A DNA stretch of 64,000 bases, taken from contig NZ_JADZ01000012.1 of the NCBI RefSeq assembly GCF_000518645.1, positions 186,001-250,000 of the forward strand, read 5' to 3'. The notes below the pieces were generated by a model that was given only the letters and a program-made list of their open reading frames with translations, searched no databases and was not told the DNA's origin. Made by a program: the position numbers and the translations under genes. The stretch comes from Curvibacter gracilis ATCC BAA-807. GTDB lineage: Bacteria; Pseudomonadota; Gammaproteobacteria; Burkholderiales; Burkholderiaceae_C. Positions 60,474-64,000 of this stretch are shown here, piece after piece (the stretch's first letter is position 1; the number at the start of each line of letters is the position of its first letter).

Positions 60474-63116
60474 ATGCGTTCCACCTCACCTTCCTCCAAA
60501 GCGGGTTCAGATGCGCCCATTTCGGACGTTTGGCCCGATTTCGGGGACGCGACCATGCCTCAGCCTCTGCGGGCCTTGTCTGACGAGCTGGACGCTGGAA
60601 ACACGCAGCCTGATTTTCTCGAGTTCGATGTACCTGACACAACGACTCCGATGCCGATGGAGTCGATGTTCCCGGTGCAGGATTCCAATCACCTGACCCT
60701 GCTGAGGGATTGGCCGCATGCGGTGTTGGCGCTGGAGATGGGCCGCGAACCGCGCCTGTTGTTTTGGAATTCGCAGGCGGAGCACCTGTTGGGCTATGAA
60801 GCCCTGGACCTGGTGGGCAATCCTTTGGGGCTGACGCTGTTGTGCCCGGATCAGGATTACCGCACCCGCAAGTTGTCCGAGTTGCAGCAACTGGGGGCGG
60901 GCGGAGTCGACCTGGAATGGACATTGACCTGCAGGGATGGTCAGAAGCTGCGCCTGGCCTGGTCTCTGCTGCCGATGTTGCAGACCCAGGGCGTGTCCAG
61001 GGTCTTCTGGCTGGTGGGGGTGGACGTGAGCCGTCGCGCATTGACCGAACAGGCTTTGCGTGGGCGTGATCGCTTGTTGCGCTCACTGTTCCGTCACCTG
61101 CCCGACATGGTGTATCTGAAGGATGGCCGAGGGGCCTGGCTGATGGCCAACCCGGCCGCTCTGGCCGTTGTGGGGCTCACCGAGGCACAGGCCATCGGTC
61201 ACACCAACCTTGAACTGGCTGATCGAGGCTCTCCGATGGCGGCCGCCTTGCGTTTGAGTGCGCTGAACGAAGAGGCCACCTGGCAGACCGGTCGTGCCAG
61301 CCATTTGCAAGAGGTCGGCGACGACGCCCAGGGCATGCCCAGATCTTTTGATGTGGTCAGGGTGCCGAGTTTCGCCCGGGATGGTGGTCGCTTGCATATG
61401 CTGGTGATTCGCCGCGACATCACCGAACAGCGCACGGCAGCCACCAAGCTGGAGTTGGCGGGGCGCGTGCTCGATCAGGGCAGCGACGGCATCGTGATCT
61501 GCGATGCTGACCGGCAGGTGATGATGGTCAATCAGGCCTTTTCAGACATCTCGGGCTTTGCTGCCGATGAAATGGTGGGGCGCCCGTACAAATTGCTGGC
61601 AGATGGTCAGCACGACGATGCATTCCTGGCGTCCATCTGGTCTGCGGTGCACGAGCATGGCCGCTGGAGCGGCGAGGTCTGGGGCCGACGCAAGACTGGC
61701 GAGGTCTATCCGCAGTGGCTGATTCTGTCGGCCCTGCGCCACCGTGCCAGCGGTGAGTTGACCCACTATGTGGCGGCGGTTTCCGATTTGAGTTCACGCA
61801 AGGCTGCCGAGGAGAAGATCGCCTTCCTGTCCACCCGCGATGTGGTCACCGGCTTGCCCAATCGAACCCAGGTGGCGATGCGGGCCGAGGTGGCCTTGGA
61901 TCGGGCACGCGTCGAAGGCGATGGGGTGGCCTTGCTGGTTGTGGACATCGACAATTTCAAGACCCTCAACGATTCTTTGGGGCATGCGGCAGGCGACTAT
62001 CTGTTGCGCGAGATCGGGCAGCGTCTGCAGCATTTTGGGGGCGCGCAGTCGGTGGTCGGGCGTTTGAGCGGTGACGAGTTCCTGTTGATGCAAGCCGGCA
62101 TCAAGACCACCACCGATGCAGCGCACCTGGCCAGTGCCATGATGGAAGCGGTGGCCCAGCCCGTGACCGTGGATGACCTGCCGGTGAATGTGTCCTTGTC
62201 GGTCGGCGTGGCCCTGTTCCCCTCGGATGGCGACCGCTTTGACACCTTGTTCGGTCGAGCTGATGCAGCCATGTATGCGGCCAAGCGGGGCGGGAGGGCC
62301 GCCTATCAATTTGCCACGGCCAGCATGAATGACGCCGCGCTGGAGCGCCTGCAGTTGGAGGCCGCATTGCGTGCCGCGATTGAGCAGGAGGCCTTGAGGC
62401 TGGAGTACCAGCCCCTGATCGAGCTTTCTTCGGGGCGCATGGTCGGTGTTGAGGCGCTGTGCCGCTGGGACGATCCGGAGCGTGGCTCGATACCGCCGGG
62501 CGTGTTCATTCCTTTGGCCGAAGATTCGGGCCTGATCCAATCCTTGGGGCGTTGGGTCCTGCGCGAGAGCACCCGGCAACTGAAGGTCTGGCACGACGCG
62601 GGCCACACTGAGCTGCTGATGGCGGTCAATCTGTCGGCACGTCAGTTCCAGCATGGCGCCGTGCTGACCCAGGTCGAAGAGGCCTTGGTCGCCTCTGGCA
62701 TCAACCCGGCGCGTCTTGAGCTGGAGCTGACAGAGAGTGTGCTGCTGCACGATGGCGAGGCCGTGATGAGCACTTTGCGTCAACTCAAGGCGCTGGGGGT
62801 GAAGTTGTCGATTGACGACTTCGGGACGGGCTACTCCAGCTTCGCTTACCTGCGACGCTTCAAGTTCGACAAGATCAAGATCGATCAATCGTTTGTGCGC
62901 GATCTGATCGACGACCCGGAAGATGCTGCCATCGTGCGCGGCATCATCTCGCTGGCCATCAGCCTGGGGCTGGCCGTGCTGGCCGAGGGCGTTGAAACCG
63001 ATGCGATTGCGCAGCGCCTCAAGACCCTGAAATGCACTTATGCCCAGGGCTACCACTTTGCCAGGCCGCTGCGGCCAGAAGCCCTGGCCAGCAGGTTTCT
63101 CTCAGAGGCGGGTTGA
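60474..63116 (+). CDS. Triple-PAS GGDEF-EAL cyclic-di-GMP signalling protein
   Basis: An 880-residue soluble protein with three PAS-like domains (about 75-190, 205-320 and 330-440; e.g. VMMVNQAFSDISGF), then GGDEF (about 445-610, RLSGDEFLLM) and EAL (about 620-870). The EAL residues are complete: VEALCRW, NLSARQF, ELTES, DDFGTGYSS, KIDQSFV, EGVET. It may both make and break cyclic-di-GMP, with PAS ligands setting the balance. Start ATG 60474 is chosen over TTG 60462; no Shine-Dalgarno is evident. It is the second such dual-domain protein in the window. Confidence 0.93.
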   Translation: MRSTSPSSKAGSDAPISDVWPDFGDATMPQPLRALSDELDAGNTQPDFLEFDVPDTTTPMPMESMFPVQDSNHLTLLRDWPHAVLALEMGREPRLLFWNSQAEHLLGYEALDLVGNPLGLTLLCPDQDYRTRKLSELQQLGAGGVDLEWTLTCRDGQKLRLAWSLLPMLQTQGVSRVFWLVGVDVSRRALTEQALRGRDRLLRSLFRHLPDMVYLKDGRGAWLMANPAALAVVGLTEAQAIGHTNLELADRGSPMAAALRLSALNEEATWQTGRASHLQEVGDDAQGMPRSFDVVRVPSFARDGGRLHMLVIRRDITEQRTAATKLELAGRVLDQGSDGIVICDADRQVMMVNQAFSDISGFAADEMVGRPYKLLADGQHDDAFLASIWSAVHEHGRWSGEVWGRRKTGEVYPQWLILSALRHRASGELTHYVAAVSDLSSRKAAEEKIAFLSTRDVVTGLPNRTQVAMRAEVALDRARVEGDGVALLVVDIDNFKTLNDSLGHAAGDYLLREIGQRLQHFGGAQSVVGRLSGDEFLLMQAGIKTTTDAAHLASAMMEAVAQPVTVDDLPVNVSLSVGVALFPSDGDRFDTLFGRADAAMYAAKRGGRAAYQFATASMNDAALERLQLEAALRAAIEQEALRLEYQPLIELSSGRMVGVEALCRWDDPERGSIPPGVFIPLAEDSGLIQSLGRWVLRESTRQLKVWHDAGHTELLMAVNLSARQFQHGAVLTQVEEALVASGINPARLELELTESVLLHDGEAVMSTLRQLKALGVKLSIDDFGTGYSSFAYLRRFKFDKIKIDQSFVRDLIDDPEDAAIVRGIISLAISLGLAVLAEGVETDAIAQRLKTLKCTYAQGYHFARPLRPEALASRFLSEAG

Positions 63117-63121
63117 AAAAA

Positions 63122-63145
63122 AAACGGTGCCTGGTGCACCGTTTC
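63122..63145. terminator. Bidirectional rho-independent terminator
   Basis: AAACGGTGC, CTGGT, GCACCGTTT, flanked by a run of As on the left; it can end both the GGDEF-EAL gene and the convergent quinone oxidoreductase gene. Confidence 0.8.
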
Positions 63146-63186
63146 TGATGGTGGATGGCAAGGCCACTGCGAAGAGTGGCCTGCTT

Positions 63187-64000
63187 TCAAGGGTTGGTCA
63201 TCACCAGTTTGCCCATCACGCCGCGCGAGCCCATGTGCGCGTAGGCCGCCTTCAGTTCGGACATCGGCATGGTGCGGTCGATCACGGGCTTGATCTTGCC
63301 CTGTGCATACCACTGGGCCAGTTCACCCATCATGGCGGCGTTGGCCTGAGGCTCCCGGCGGGCAAAGTCGCCCCAGAACACGCCAACCAAGGAGGCGCCT
63401 TTGAGCAGGGGCAGGTTCAGCGGTAGGTTGGGGATGGGGCCGGAGGCAAAGCCCACCACCAGGTAGCGGCCTCGCCAGGCAATGGAGCGGAAGGCCGGCT
63501 CGGCAAAGTCGCCACCCACGGGGTCGTAGATCACGTCCGGGCCTTTGCCGCCGGTCAGCGCCTTGACCCTCTCGCGGAAGGCATTGGGCACGCTGTCAAC
63601 GCTGTAGTTGATGGTCTCATCGGCACCGATCTGCTTGCTCAGTGCGCACTTCTCATCGGTGGACGCCGCGGCAATCACCTTGGCACCCGCCGCCTTGGCG
63701 ATCTGGATGGCCGCCGTGCCGACCCCACCGGCTGCCCCCAGCACCAGCACGGTCTCGCCAGCCTTGAGTTGGGCCCTGTCGATCAGGGCATGCCAGGAGG
63801 TGGCATAGATCATGATGAAGGCGGCGGCGTCCACATGGGGGAAGCCGGCCGGCAGCGGCATGCACAGGGCGGCAGGGGCCAGAGTGTGGGTGCCGAAGCC
63901 CCCGGTGCCCGACAGGCAGGCGACGCTGTCGCCTACCTTCAAATGCTTGACGCCTTCGCCCACTGCAGCAACCACGCCGGCATATTCCGAGCCCGGCACG
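63187..64000 (-). CDS. Zinc-independent quinone oxidoreductase / MDR-type dehydrogenase (5' end outside window)
   Basis: The last 271 residues of a medium-chain dehydrogenase/reductase. PGSEYAGVVAAVGEGV and VGDSVACLSGTGGFG are the catalytic-domain part, and VLVLGAAGGVGTAAIQIAKAAGAKVIAAA the NADPH-binding Rossmann motif (AAGGVG). No zinc ligands are seen, matching the quinone-oxidoreductase branch that reduces quinones or enals with NADPH. About 55-60 N-terminal residues would lie beyond 64000. GTG at 63999 is in frame but lies inside the conserved domain and is unlikely to be the start. Confidence 0.93.
   Translation of the reverse strand, partial: VPGSEYAGVVAAVGEGVKHLKVGDSVACLSGTGGFGTHTLAPAALCMPLPAGFPHVDAAAFIMIYATSWHALIDRAQLKAGETVLVLGAAGGVGTAAIQIAKAAGAKVIAAASTDEKCALSKQIGADETINYSVDSVPNAFRERVKALTGGKGPDVIYDPVGGDFAEPAFRSIAWRGRYLVVGFASGPIPNLPLNLPLLKGASLVGVFWGDFARREPQANAAMMGELAQWYAQGKIKPVIDRTMPMSELKAAYAHMGSRGVMGKLVMTNP

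Noticed and set aside
1-64000. CRISPR arrays, insertion sequences, integrases or phage genes
   Set aside because: No regularly spaced repeats, transposase or integrase motifs, or target-site duplications were seen. The two tRNA genes are not followed by integrase genes or partial tRNA copies.

Overview
The window is high-GC, gene-dense chromosomal DNA from a betaproteobacterium, most likely order Burkholderiales (Comamonadaceae or the Leptothrix/Rubrivivax-like group). Signs of this are an elongation factor P with Arg at position 32 beside its EarP rhamnosyltransferase, the small Trp-rich protein family, a Bug-type solute receptor, a ZTP riboswitch before glyA, and the hupB / tRNA-Val / ppiD / tRNA-His order. 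I see no insertion sequence, phage, plasmid gene or CRISPR array. Apart from two genes cut by the window ends, all genes look intact.

Layout. 1-6.2 kb: exopolysaccharide locus (partial secreted protein, three glycosyltransferases, EpsL-type outer-membrane barrel). 6.2-11.7 kb: cytochrome c, small Trp-rich protein, then a Fur-box-preceded run of diheme peroxidase lipoprotein, porin, FMN-binding protein, ApbE flavin transferase and a small His-bearing membrane protein, probably one extracytoplasmic electron-transfer module tied to iron. 11.8-19.7 kb: lgt, then a malonate operon (GntR regulator, malonyl-CoA decarboxylase, Bug receptor, atypical crotonase, malonyl-CoA synthetase) and a secreted dienelactone-hydrolase-like enzyme. 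19.7-32.5 kb: thyA-folA, assorted oxidoreductases and membrane proteins, metY, a CBS protein and a PAS-GAF-GGDEF-EAL protein. 32.7-39.1 kb: aroC, MFS transporter, alkylsulfatase, and the glyA-nrdR operon behind a ZTP riboswitch. 39.1-47.9 kb: lytic transglycosylase, an unusual 680-bp gene-free region with a shared divergent promoter and a candidate structured RNA, then AsmA-like and DUF349 proteins and an acetyltransferase. 47.9-57.4 kb: NUDIX hydrolase, efp/earP, uvrC, pgsA, EamA exporter, and a LysR / haloacetate dehalogenase / malate-tartrate dehydrogenase group. 57.4-64 kb: hupB with a structured leader, two tRNAs around ppiD, a PAS-GGDEF-EAL protein and a partial quinone oxidoreductase.

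The most interesting signals are: (1) the candidate structured RNA at about 40245-40576, whose promoter shares a 12-bp inverted repeat with the opposing transglycosylase promoter; (2) the Fur-linked flavin module, in which the flavin acceptor has a Tat-like signal while ApbE has no export signal, suggesting flavin attachment before export; (3) a recurrent -10-like hexamer (CACAAT, GACAAT or GATAAT) 6-8 nt before the ATG of six unrelated genes with no Shine-Dalgarno, suggesting leaderless mRNAs. All function calls come from reading translated motifs; no database search was run.
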